A DNA stretch of 44,534 bases from an uncultured Faecalibacterium sp. (lineage in GTDB: Bacteria; Bacillota; Clostridia; Oscillospirales; Ruminococcaceae). The stretch covers positions 1 to 44,534 of the forward strand of contig CAKSTO010000014.1 of NCBI GenBank assembly GCA_934501115.1, written 5' to 3'. Below are positions 1 to 9,407 of this stretch, piece by piece. Made by a program: the position numbers and the translations under genes. Positions within the stretch are counted from its first letter, which is position 1, and the number at the start of each line of letters is the position of its first letter. Under the pieces are notes generated by a model, which saw nothing but the letters and a program-made list of their open reading frames with translations, was not told the DNA's origin and did no database searches.

Positions 1-252
1 ACCATTATCCTGTTCAACTTCCTGTCCTTCTGGAACGAGTATATCATCTCCATGACCCTGATGAGCTCCACCAAGGCACCCCGCACCCTGCCGGTAGGTC
101 TTTTGAACCTGATGCAGGCGCAGCAGAGCGCCGCCCAGTACGGTACCATGTACGCAGGCCTTGTGCTGGTGATGCTGCCCACCCTGATTTTGTACATCTG
201 CGTGCAGCGGCAGCTGACGCAGGGCATGACCGTGGGCGGCCTGAAAGGTTAA
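1..252 (+). CDS. Carbohydrate ABC transporter permease, C-terminal part (MalG type)
   Basis: The window opens inside this gene; 83 codons remain and end at TAA 250-252. The residues include WNEYIISM and the closing segment TQGMTVGGLKG. This ending, with GAVKG-like residues after a last hydrophobic helix (about residues 57-70 of the fragment), is typical of MalG/CUT1 sugar permeases of the binding-protein-dependent family. The protein would be a membrane subunit that passes sugar into the cell. It lies just upstream of a GH112 phosphorylase, so the substrate may be galacto-N-biose or lacto-N-biose; that is inference from context. The 5' end and the EAA loop lie outside the window. Confidence 0.85.
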   Translation, partial: TIILFNFLSFWNEYIISMTLMSSTKAPRTLPVGLLNLMQAQQSAAQYGTMYAGLVLVMLPTLILYICVQRQLTQGMTVGGLKG

Positions 253-263
253 GGTGACAGACG

Positions 264-452
264 ATGAAAGCATATTGGAAAAACCATCCCGCCCTGCGCA
301 TGATCCTGATGCTGGTGCTGTTCGTACTGGCACTGGTGCTGGTGGTGTCCGGCTGGAAAATGACCGGGCAGCTGGCAGGGCTTGGCATCATGCTGGTGGG
401 CGTAGCGCTGCTGCTGGCTGTGCTGGCGCTGTATAACGCCGCCTACGATTGA
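264..452 (+). CDS. Small two-helix membrane protein, function unknown
   Basis: A 62-residue protein starting 11 bases after the permease stop. The start is ATG 264 behind a weak AAGGTGA sequence. It has a short basic N-terminus (MKAYWKNHPALR) and two hydrophobic helices, about residues 12-30 and 36-57, joined by a short loop. The length, position and hydrophobicity suggest a small membrane protein translated with the sugar transporter and the following phosphorylase. I do not recognise the family. It could be an accessory piece of the transporter, but nothing in the sequence proves this. Confidence 0.6.
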   Translation: MKAYWKNHPALRMILMLVLFVLALVLVVSGWKMTGQLAGLGIMLVGVALLLAVLALYNAAYD

Positions 453-491
453 CCCCCTACGATTCAAAGAGAGGCAAAAGGAGAGTTTCCC

Positions 492-2651
492 ATGGACGAA
501 TTGAGAAAGACCGGGCGCGTGACCATTCCCACAGACTTGGACGTTGTGCCCGAAACACTGGAGATCTTAAAAAAGTGGGGTGCCGATGCCATCCGCGACT
601 GCGACGGCACCGACTTCCCGCAGCAGCTCAAGGATGCGGACGCCAAGATCTACTCCACCTACTATACCACCCGCAAGGATAACGCATGGGCAAAGGCAAA
701 CCCGGACGAGGTACAGCAGTGCTACATCATGACCGGCTTTTACACCGCCCCCGGCGACACCGTGACCATCCCGCTGATGAAGGGCATCAGCCCGGAGCTG
801 ATGCAGGTGAACACCAACGACGACATCACCCGCTGGTGGGAGGTCATGGATCGAACCACCGGTCAGCCCGTGCCGCCGGAGCAGTGGAGCTACGCCGACG
901 GCAGTGTGACCGTACAGGCCGTACCGTTCCATGAGTATACCGTCAGTTTTCTGGCTTACCTCATCTGGGACCCGGTGCATATGTACAACGCTACCACCAA
1001 CGGATGGACGAACTTTGAGCATCAGATCACCTTTGACGTTCGTCAGCCCAAGACCCACAAGTATTCCATGGAGCGCCTGCGCAAGTTCATTGCAGAGCAC
1101 CCCTATGTTAACGTCATCCGCTACACCACCTTCTTCCACCAGTTCACCCTGATCTTCGACGAGCTGAAGCGGGAGAAGTTCGTGGACTGGTATGGATACT
1201 CTGCTTCGGTCAGCCCTTATATCCTCAACCAGTTTGAGCAGGAGGTGGGCTACAAGTTCCGCCCGGAGTACATCATCGATCAGGGCTACTATAACAACCA
1301 GTACCGGGTGCCCAGCAAGGAATTCCGGGATTTTCAGGCCTTCCAGCGCCGCGAGGTGGCAAAGCTTGCCAAGGAGATGGTGGACATCACCCACGCGTGC
1401 GGGTGCGAAGCCATGATGTTCCTCGGCGATCACTGGATCGGCACCGAACCTTTCATGCCGGAGTTCAAGACCATCGGACTGGATGCCGTAGTGGGCAGCG
1501 TGGGCAACGGCTCCACCCTGCGCCTGATCTCTGACATTGAGGGCGTGAAGTACACCGAGGGCCGTTTCCTGCCGTACTTCTTCCCGGACACCTTCCACGA
1601 GGGCGGCGACCCGGTGCGGGAAGCCAAGGAGAACTGGGTCACCGCCCGCCGCGCCATCCTGCGCAAGCCCATCGACCGCATCGGCTATGGCGGCTATCTG
1701 AAACTGGCCTTGCAGTTCCCGGAGTTCGTGGACTACGTGGAGAGCGTCTGCAACGAGTTCCGCGAACTGTACGAGAACATCAAGGGCACCACGCCCTACT
1801 GTGTCAAGCGGGTGGCCGTGCTGAACTGCTGGGGCAAAATGCGGGCTTGGGGCTGCCACATGGTGCATCACGCCCTCTATTATAAGCAGAACTACAGCTA
1901 TGCCGGTGTCATTGAGATGCTGTCCGGTGCGCCCTTTGATGTGAAGTTTATCAGCTTTGAGGATATCAAGAACGACCCGCATCTGCTGGATTCGTTGGAT
2001 GTCATTATCAATGTCGGCGATGCCGACACCGCACACACCGGCGGCATCTGGTGGGAAGACCCGGAGATCTCCTCCGCTATCCGCAAGTTCGTCTGGAACG
2101 GCGGCGGCTTTATCGGCGTGGGTGAGCCTTCCGGTCACCCGTATCAGGGCCACATTCTCCAGCTTGCCAGCGTGCTGGGCGTGGAGGAAGAAAACGGCTT
2201 CACCCTCAACTACGACAAGTACAACTGGGAAGAACACCCGGACCACTTCATTCTGCAGGATGCCGACCGGCCCATCGACTTTGGCGAGGGCAAGAGGAAT
2301 ATTTATGCGCTGGAAGGCACCGAAGTGCTGGTGCAGCGAAACAAAGAAGTGCAGATGGCGGCACACGACTTCGGCAAGGGCCGTGCCGTGTACATCAGCG
2401 GTGTGCCTTACAGCTTTGCCAACAGCCGCACCCTTTACCGCGCTATCCTGTGGAGTGCCCACAGCGAGGAGGAACTGCATACATGGTTCAGCTCCAATTA
2501 TAATGTAGAAGTTCATGCCTACGTCAAGAACGGCAAGTATTGTGTGGTGAACAACACGTACGAGCCGCAGGACACCACCGTTTACACCACAGACGGCAGC
2601 AGCTTTGCTCTGCATCTGGATGCCAACGAGATCAAGTGGTATGAGATCTAA
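492..2651 (+). CDS. gnpA: 1,3-beta-galactosyl-N-acetylhexosamine phosphorylase (GH112)
   Basis: A 719-residue protein with AGGAGA seven bases before ATG 492. It resembles the galacto-N-biose/lacto-N-biose phosphorylase family (GH112): the enzyme splits Gal-beta-1,3-GlcNAc or GalNAc with phosphate to give galactose 1-phosphate and the free amino sugar, in the cytoplasm after import. The segment LGDHWIGTEPF puts an Asp at residue 313 and there is an Arg at 210. These match the numbering I recall for the catalytic Asp313 and a phosphate-binding Arg of the Bifidobacterium longum enzyme. The length is normal for the family. The transporter permease upstream fits an import-and-phosphorolysis route for mucin or milk glycans. 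No signal peptide is present. Confidence 0.9.
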   Translation: MDELRKTGRVTIPTDLDVVPETLEILKKWGADAIRDCDGTDFPQQLKDADAKIYSTYYTTRKDNAWAKANPDEVQQCYIMTGFYTAPGDTVTIPLMKGISPELMQVNTNDDITRWWEVMDRTTGQPVPPEQWSYADGSVTVQAVPFHEYTVSFLAYLIWDPVHMYNATTNGWTNFEHQITFDVRQPKTHKYSMERLRKFIAEHPYVNVIRYTTFFHQFTLIFDELKREKFVDWYGYSASVSPYILNQFEQEVGYKFRPEYIIDQGYYNNQYRVPSKEFRDFQAFQRREVAKLAKEMVDITHACGCEAMMFLGDHWIGTEPFMPEFKTIGLDAVVGSVGNGSTLRLISDIEGVKYTEGRFLPYFFPDTFHEGGDPVREAKENWVTARRAILRKPIDRIGYGGYLKLALQFPEFVDYVESVCNEFRELYENIKGTTPYCVKRVAVLNCWGKMRAWGCHMVHHALYYKQNYSYAGVIEMLSGAPFDVKFISFEDIKNDPHLLDSLDVIINVGDADTAHTGGIWWEDPEISSAIRKFVWNGGGFIGVGEPSGHPYQGHILQLASVLGVEEENGFTLNYDKYNWEEHPDHFILQDADRPIDFGEGKRNIYALEGTEVLVQRNKEVQMAAHDFGKGRAVYISGVPYSFANSRTLYRAILWSAHSEEELHTWFSSNYNVEVHAYVKNGKYCVVNNTYEPQDTTVYTTDGSSFALHLDANEIKWYEI

Positions 2652-2671
2652 GTTCTCCTTTTCATAAACGA

Positions 2672-2711
2672 ACACAACGGGCAGCTCTGTTACCAGAGCC
2701 GCCCGTTGTGT
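2672..2711 (+). terminator. Terminator-like hairpin after the GH112 gene
   Basis: ACACAACGGGCAGCTCTG (from 2672) pairs with CAGAGCCGCCCGTTGTGT across a short loop, with one A-C mismatch. It starts 20 bases after the phosphorylase stop. The T run after it is weak (GTTTGCTG), so the termination strength is uncertain. Confidence 0.6.
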
Positions 2712-2713
2712 TT

Positions 2714-3000
2714 GCTGTATCTGCCGATAACTCGCTGACCGCTCCGTTGGTGCTGGAAGCCTTTCAGCGGTATGACAACGGCGATAAAATGGTGGAGATC
2801 GTAAACTTTCTCAACGATAAGGGTGTCCGCAATATGCTGGGCGGAAAAATGCGCCAACGTCAAGCGGCGTAAGGGCTGCAACAAAAAGACCGTGCAGAAG
2901 GACTGGCTGGAAGAGCTGGTCGTCCGGGAAACCATGAAGCTGATTCAGGATGGTGCGGTGATTGACAAGATCGTTCAATTTTCAGGCCGAAAACGCCTCG
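2714..3000 (+). pseudogene. Serine (large) recombinase remnant
   Basis: Two stretches in different frames resemble Tn4451/TndX-type large serine recombinases. From about 2720 one frame reads PLVLEAFQRYDNGDKMVEIV then NFLNDKGVRN, like the region after the catalytic domain. From about 2848 another frame reads KCANVKRRKGCNKKTVQKDW and LEELVVRETMKLIQDG, like the zinc-ribbon and following helix. The Cys-rich segment normally between them is missing, the frame changes at about 2840, and there is no catalytic N-terminal domain. This is a decayed fragment with no expected function. It abuts the GH112 terminator, so an insertion probably once sat here. Confidence 0.7.
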
Positions 3001-3118
3001 CTGAACAACTGGATCGCACTCTGCCGAATGGATTCCTGAACATGGAGATTCGGGAGGCGCGGTTTCACCGGTCGGAATCCTCAATTGCGTTCGGCTTGAT
3101 TGTGATAATCCTCTGCGC

Positions 3119-3163
3119 TAAAACAAAATGGATGCCTCCCGCTAAGCCTAGGGAAGCATCCAT
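3119..3163 (-). terminator. Candidate terminator of the CTP synthase operon
   Basis: On the minus strand ATGGATGCTTCCC pairs with GGGAGGCATCCAT (arms 3128-3140 and 3151-3163), followed by TTTTGTTTT. The hairpin is about 135 bases past the CTP synthase stop. A second smaller stem (GTGTCC/GGACAC, 3195-3217) lies between them. The stretch 3000-3298 otherwise holds no gene I can support; an open frame across it looks like decayed element sequence. Confidence 0.55.
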
Positions 3164-3298
3164 GATAGAAGCCGAATGGTTCATTTTTGATCCGGTGTCC
3201 AGAAAACTGGGGGACACACCATTTCCGATACAACAGGGGATGCCGTATTGGATATGGCCGCAGTTCAGAACGTACAGGATCTTTTCAAGCGCAGCTGT

Positions 3299-4942
3299 TT
3301 ATATATGCAGCAGACTGCGCTGCTCATTGGCACGGAATTTGAGCGCGGCAGCAATGAAGCCTTTGAACAGCGGGTGAGCATGGTTCGGGCGGCTCTTGAA
3401 CTCAGGATGGAACTGAGCACCCAGATGGAAGTCACGACCGGGCAGCTCCACGGTCTCTACCAGATGACCATCGGGGCTTGTGCCGGAAATGACCAGACCT
3501 TTGTCCTGCATCTCCTGACGGAATTCATTGTTGAACTCGTAGCGGTGGCGGTGACGCTCCCAAATCTCGGCCTCGCCGTAGCATTCGGCCATTTTGGTTC
3601 CGGGAGCTACTGTACAGGGGTACTTGCCCAGACGCATTGTGCCGCCCTTGGGGATATTACCCTGCTGGTCGGGCATCAGCGAAATGACATTGTGCTTGCC
3701 GTCCGGCGTGAACTCGCTGGAGTTGGCGTCCTTATAGCCCAGAACATTGCGGGCAAACTCCATCACCATGATCTGCATACCAAGGCAGATACCAAAATAG
3801 GGGACATTGTTCTCACGGGCATACTGTGCAGCCTGGATCATGCCCTCGATGCCGCGGTCACCAAAGCCGCCGGGCACGATAATGCCGTCCACATCCGCAA
3901 AGGCTTCCCGGCAGGCGGCCTGATCGGTCAGGTCTTCACTCTCGACCCAGCGGATCTCCACCTGACTGTCGTTCTCAAAACCGGCGTGATACAGGCTCTC
4001 CATCACAGAGAGATAAGCATCATGCAGCTTGACATACTTGCCTACCAGAGCAATGGAGCAGGTCTTGCTGCGGGTGGCAATGCGGGAGACTACCTGCTTC
4101 CACTCGGTCAGGTCGGCTGCAGGAACGTCCAGCTTGAGCTTTTTTACCACGACTTCGTCCAGTCCGTTGGTGTGCAGCATCAGCGGGCACTGGTACAGGC
4201 TGGGCATGGTCAGATTTTCAATGACACACTCGGGCTTGACATTGCAGAAAGTGCTGATCTTGCGGCGGATATCACCACCCACGCTGCCGTCGGCACGCAG
4301 GATGATGATGTCAGGGTTCACACCCATACCCTGCAGCTCCTTCACAGAGTGCTGCGCAGGCTTGGATTTGTACTCGTCGGAGCCGGAGATGTAAGGCACC
4401 AGAACGACATGGATGTAGCAGCAGTTGTCACGACCCTGCTCCAGCCCTACCTGACGGATGGCCTCCAGAAAAGGCTGGCTCTCAATGTCGCCGGTCGTGC
4501 CGCCGATCTCTGTAATGACGACATCGGCCTCGGTAGAGGAAGCCAGATTGTAGATGTAGCTCTTGATCTCATTCGTGATGTGAGGAATGATCTGCACGGT
4601 CTGGCCAAGATAGGCGCCCTGACGCTCTTTGTTCAGTACGTTCCAGTACACCTTACCGGTGGTCAGGTTGGAATATTTATTCAGATTTTCATCGATGAAA
4701 CGCTCATAGTGGCCGAGATCAAGGTCGGTTTCGGTGCCGTCATCGGTCACGAACACTTCGCCATGCTGCAGCGGGCTCATGGTGCCGGGATCAACGTTCA
4801 CGTAAGGATCCAGCTTCTGGCTGGCGACCTTCAGGCCGCGGCACTTGAGCAGACGCCCCAGAGAAGCGGCCGTGATGCCCTTGCCAAGACCGGAGACAAC
4901 ACCACCGGTCACGAAGATGAATTTAGTCTGTTTTTCTGCCAT
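3299..4942 (-). CDS. pyrG: CTP synthase (glutamine hydrolysing)
   Basis: A 547-residue enzyme that makes CTP from UTP, ATP and glutamine. The start is set by AGGAGG seven bases before ATG 4942 (MAEKQTKFIFVTGG); upstream in-frame codons are not used. The N-terminal synthetase domain shows GGVVSGLGKGITAASLGRLL (P-loop) and EIGGTTGDIESQPF. The C-terminal class I amidotransferase domain has PGGFGDRG, the nucleophile motif GICLGMQ and the HPEF pair. The length is normal. It is last in a row of glutamine genes (GSIII, GSI, ANTAR regulator), and it consumes glutamine. A promoter inside the 3' end of the ANTAR gene may drive it separately. Confidence 0.97.
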   Translation of the reverse strand: MAEKQTKFIFVTGGVVSGLGKGITAASLGRLLKCRGLKVASQKLDPYVNVDPGTMSPLQHGEVFVTDDGTETDLDLGHYERFIDENLNKYSNLTTGKVYWNVLNKERQGAYLGQTVQIIPHITNEIKSYIYNLASSTEADVVITEIGGTTGDIESQPFLEAIRQVGLEQGRDNCCYIHVVLVPYISGSDEYKSKPAQHSVKELQGMGVNPDIIILRADGSVGGDIRRKISTFCNVKPECVIENLTMPSLYQCPLMLHTNGLDEVVVKKLKLDVPAADLTEWKQVVSRIATRSKTCSIALVGKYVKLHDAYLSVMESLYHAGFENDSQVEIRWVESEDLTDQAACREAFADVDGIIVPGGFGDRGIEGMIQAAQYARENNVPYFGICLGMQIMVMEFARNVLGYKDANSSEFTPDGKHNVISLMPDQQGNIPKGGTMRLGKYPCTVAPGTKMAECYGEAEIWERHRHRYEFNNEFRQEMQDKGLVISGTSPDGHLVETVELPGRDFHLGAQFHPEFKSRPNHAHPLFKGFIAAALKFRANEQRSLLHI

Positions 4943-4985
4943 GAAAGTTCCTCCTCTATTTTTTCGATTCTTTTCCCAATCCAAT

Positions 4986-5015
4986 ATTATACACCCGCGT
5001 CCTCATAATTTTCAA
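4986..5015 (-). promoter_or_regulatory. Promoter for pyrG within the ANTAR gene end
   Basis: On the minus strand TTGAAA (5015-5010) and TATAAT (4991-4986) are 18 bases apart, with TG directly before the -10. The -35 lies inside the last codons of the ANTAR gene. Transcription would start near 4979, leaving a leader of about 37 bases before pyrG. Confidence 0.6.
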
Positions 5016-5565
5016 GCACTTCCTGTGCAATTTCAGCGCGGTCGCGGCGGGTGTCCATGGCCTGTTTTTCAATATAGCGGTGTGCTTCGGCTTCGGTCAG
5101 GTGCTCATGCTCCACAAGGCAGCACTTTGCACGGCTGACCAGCCGCACCTGGGCGATTTTCTCTTGCAGGCGGGCGTTTTCCTGCCGGGCACGCTGCAAA
5201 CGGTGATTGCTGGCTTCAGCCATGTGCATCACCTGCATGAAAAATGCGGTGCTGAAAGGCTTTGATAACAGCAGAACTCCCTGATCGCTCAAAGGATCCA
5301 TCAGCTGTTCAGCCTGCGCTGCCTTGACCAGAAACACCACGCCGGCATCTGTCTTTTCTACTGCATTGATGCACAGCTCATGCCCGAACTCGTCGGGCAG
5401 GGGAGAGTTGACCACGATCAGCTCAAAATCCGCTTCCGTTATCCGCCGCCGAGCCTCAGCTCCACTTGGGATGATCACCGGGCGGCTGTAACCCATTTCG
5501 GTCAGCCGAGCGGAGATATACTCATTGGAGCTTGCGCCGGCACTTACGATCAGTGCACGTCCCAT
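4987..5565 (-). CDS. ANTAR-domain antiterminator with degenerate receiver
   Basis: A 192-residue regulator starting at ATG 5565 behind AGGAGCGAAGG. Residues 1-115 look like a response-regulator receiver: the Lys-Pro pair is kept (SKPF, K102), but the acidic pocket is missing (LIVSAG where DD is usual) and the phospho-acceptor position is Asn (LIVVNSPLP, N53). Residues 120-180 form a coiled-coil (LQRARQENARLQEKIAQV) and an ANTAR domain (AKCCLVEHEHLTEAEAHRYI). ANTAR proteins bind paired RNA hairpins and prevent termination. In Clostridia such regulators (NitR type) sit next to glutamine synthetase, as here. Signal input by phosphorylation is unlikely, so the trigger may be protein contact or another ligand; that is inference. 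Confidence 0.9.
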   Translation of the reverse strand: MGRALIVSAGASSNEYISARLTEMGYSRPVIIPSGAEARRRITEADFELIVVNSPLPDEFGHELCINAVEKTDAGVVFLVKAAQAEQLMDPLSDQGVLLLSKPFSTAFFMQVMHMAEASNHRLQRARQENARLQEKIAQVRLVSRAKCCLVEHEHLTEAEAHRYIEKQAMDTRRDRAEIAQEVLENYEDAGV

Positions 5566-5606
5566 TTCCTTCGCTCCTTTCTCCTACACACTCTTTCCGG
5601 TAGGGA

Positions 5607-6926
5607 TCAGATGGCGTTGAAATAGTGGACACGCTCGTATTCGACGGGATCGGAGGCGGAGTGCAGTGCTTCACACCGTTTCAGCTCCTCGGTAAAGTAC
5701 CGGCGGCTAAGCTCTTCCGGCAGCACCCGGCGCAGAAATTCGCTTTCCTCAGCGGCCTCCACGGCTTCTTCCAGGGTGGCAGGCAGAGTTTCCAACCCAA
5801 GGCCTTCGGCTTCGGCAGGATTGAACAGGTTCCGGTTCACGGGAGCCTGCAGCACCATGCGGTTTTCAATGCCGTCCAATCCGGCAGCCAGCACCAGACC
5901 GACGGCAAGATACGGGTTGCAGGCCGGGTCGGGGCTGCGCAGCTCCATGCGGCAGTTGTCGCCCTTCACCTGCGGGATGCGAACAAGCTGGCTGCGGTTC
6001 TGGCGGCTCCAGCTCACATAACGGGGCGCCTCGTCGCAGCCAAAGCGCTGGTAGCTGTTGGGCAGGGGATTTGTGAACACGGTCAGCTCCCGGCTGTGTG
6101 CCAGCACACCCGCCATAAAACTGCCTGCAATACTGTCCGGGGCAATGTCGCCCTCAAACAGGTTGTGACCGTCCATGTACAGGGACAAATTGATGTGCAG
6201 ACCACTGCCCGCCTGATCCGGCAGGGGTTTTGGCAGAAAACTGGCATGGATTCCGCTGCGCATGGCAATAGCGCGCACGATTTGTTTGAACATCATCACA
6301 TTGTCGGCCGTTTTCAGCGGACCCGCGTGGTGGCAGTCGATCTCGTTCTGGCCGTTGCCGCTCTCGTGGTGGCTGTGCTGGGGGCTCATGCCCATCTGCT
6401 CCATGGTCAGGCAGATGTCACGGCGCAGATTCTCGCCTGCATCCAGAGGGGCAACGTCAAAGTAGCCGCCAAAATCGATGGGGATGCGGGTGGGGCGGCC
6501 GCGGTCGTCGTTTTCAAACAGATAGAACTCGCACTCTGCGCCCACATTGCAGGTGATGCCCAGCTTTTTGAATTTGCGGTTCACACTGCGCAGAAAGCCG
6601 CGGCAGTTGCCGCCAAAAGGCTGCCCATCCGGTTTTTCCACATCACAGAAAAACTGCATCACCCTGCCCTCAGTGGGGCGCCAGGGCAGGATGGTCATGG
6701 TGGACAGGTCAGGCCGGAGCACAAGGTCGCTTTCCTCCACGTGCATAAAGCCCGCAATGGAGCTGCCATCAAAGCAGACACCGTCCTCCAACGCCTTGGG
6801 CAGGTCGTTGGCCAGTACGGCAATGTTCTTCTGAGTGCCAAAGATATCGCAGAAGGCAAACCGTACAAATTTGACGTTGTTGTCCTCTACAAAATCAAGA
6901 ATATCCTGCTGGGTCGAATAATTCAT
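5607..6926 (-). CDS. glnA: Glutamine synthetase, type I
   Basis: A 439-residue enzyme joining ammonia to glutamate with ATP. The start is ATG 6926 after AAAGGGGAACC. The beta-grasp N-domain has VRFAFCDIFGT and DGSSIAGF; the catalytic domain has AECEFYLF, HHESGNGQNEID (metal and ammonium site) and FLPKPLPDQAGSGLHINLS. The length fits the GSI-alpha type, which is generally not adenylylated. It lies between GSIII and the ANTAR gene, 148 bases after the GSIII stop. A strong terminator hairpin sits directly before its ribosome binding site, so readthrough or antitermination probably decides its level. Confidence 0.96.
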   Translation of the reverse strand: MNYSTQQDILDFVEDNNVKFVRFAFCDIFGTQKNIAVLANDLPKALEDGVCFDGSSIAGFMHVEESDLVLRPDLSTMTILPWRPTEGRVMQFFCDVEKPDGQPFGGNCRGFLRSVNRKFKKLGITCNVGAECEFYLFENDDRGRPTRIPIDFGGYFDVAPLDAGENLRRDICLTMEQMGMSPQHSHHESGNGQNEIDCHHAGPLKTADNVMMFKQIVRAIAMRSGIHASFLPKPLPDQAGSGLHINLSLYMDGHNLFEGDIAPDSIAGSFMAGVLAHSRELTVFTNPLPNSYQRFGCDEAPRYVSWSRQNRSQLVRIPQVKGDNCRMELRSPDPACNPYLAVGLVLAAGLDGIENRMVLQAPVNRNLFNPAEAEGLGLETLPATLEEAVEAAEESEFLRRVLPEELSRRYFTEELKRCEALHSASDPVEYERVHYFNAI

Positions 6927-6940
6927 AATGGTTCCCCTTT

Positions 6941-6990
6941 CAAATAAAACGCCTAAAGGCCTGCCCTCATACGGGAGCAGGTCTTTAGGC
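6941..6990 (-). terminator. Terminator/attenuator hairpin directly before glnA
   Basis: On the minus strand GCCTAAAG (6990-6983) pairs with CTTTAGGC, and inside it CCTGC pairs with GCAGG, followed by GTTTTATTT. The T run ends only a few bases before the glnA ribosome binding site. It could end GSIII transcripts or act as a regulated attenuator of the glnA-ANTAR genes. The loop does not show the A1/G4 pattern expected for ANTAR binding. Confidence 0.75.
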
Positions 6991-7074
6991 TGGTGTAAGA
7001 AATAGGAAAAGGAGAATGGCGAAATTTGATTCCGCAGCCTACGGATGCTATTCGGTTACGCTGCTATCATGATA

Positions 7075-9162
<2,088 letters not shown>

Positions 9163-9250
9163 AAATCCTACTCCTTACTTGATCTTATTTTCCCTTCCGT
9201 CTGTAGCTTTTCTGCTGCCGCAAAGCCGCATTCAAAGCACGAAAGCATCT

Positions 9251-9292
9251 TAACAAAAACAGCGCTGCGAGTCAGGAGGTGACCCACAGCGC
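9251..9292 (-). terminator. Leader terminator before GSIII (attenuator candidate)
   Basis: On the minus strand GCGCTGTGGGTCA (9292-9280) pairs with TGACTCGCAGCGC (9274-9262) through 13 pairs including two G-U, loop CCTCC, followed by GTTTTTGTT. It lies between the GSIII promoter and start codon, so it can end transcription before the gene. Confidence 0.8.
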
Positions 9293-9301
9293 CGTTGCTG
9301 T
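9286..9301 (-). promoter_or_regulatory. Candidate ANTAR-target hairpin in the GSIII leader
   Basis: On the minus strand ACAGC (9301-9297), loop AACGGC, then GCTGT (9290-9286) form a five-pair stem with a six-base loop that has A at position 1 and G at position 4, the signature of RNA bound by ANTAR proteins. Its 3' arm overlaps the 5' arm of the terminator, so the two folds exclude each other. Known ANTAR targets have two such hairpins; I see only one clear case. Confidence 0.45.
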
Positions 9302-9311
9302 CTATGGTTTG

Positions 9312-9340
9312 ATTATAGCCTTTGCGAACCAAAAACGCAA
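9312..9340 (-). promoter_or_regulatory. Promoter of the GSIII transcript
   Basis: On the minus strand TTGCGT (9340-9335) and TATAAT (9317-9312) are 17 bases apart. Transcription would begin near 9305, giving a leader of about 140 bases that starts with the hairpin and terminator described above. Confidence 0.75.
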
Positions 9341-9407
9341 TTGACAAATCTGACGATTCTGCACAAACAGCATCTCGTATTTTTGGAGCATCCGCGATTG
9401 GTATGAC

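Noticed and set aside
567..2675. Long open frame on the minus strand across the GH112 gene
   Set aside because: It mirrors a strongly matched GH112 protein; the product has no recognisable family and no ribosome binding site. It comes from GC-rich third positions.
3248..5008. Plus-strand open frame opposite CTP synthase
   Set aside because: The minus-strand product is a full-length CTP synthase with all motifs; the plus frame is a shadow.
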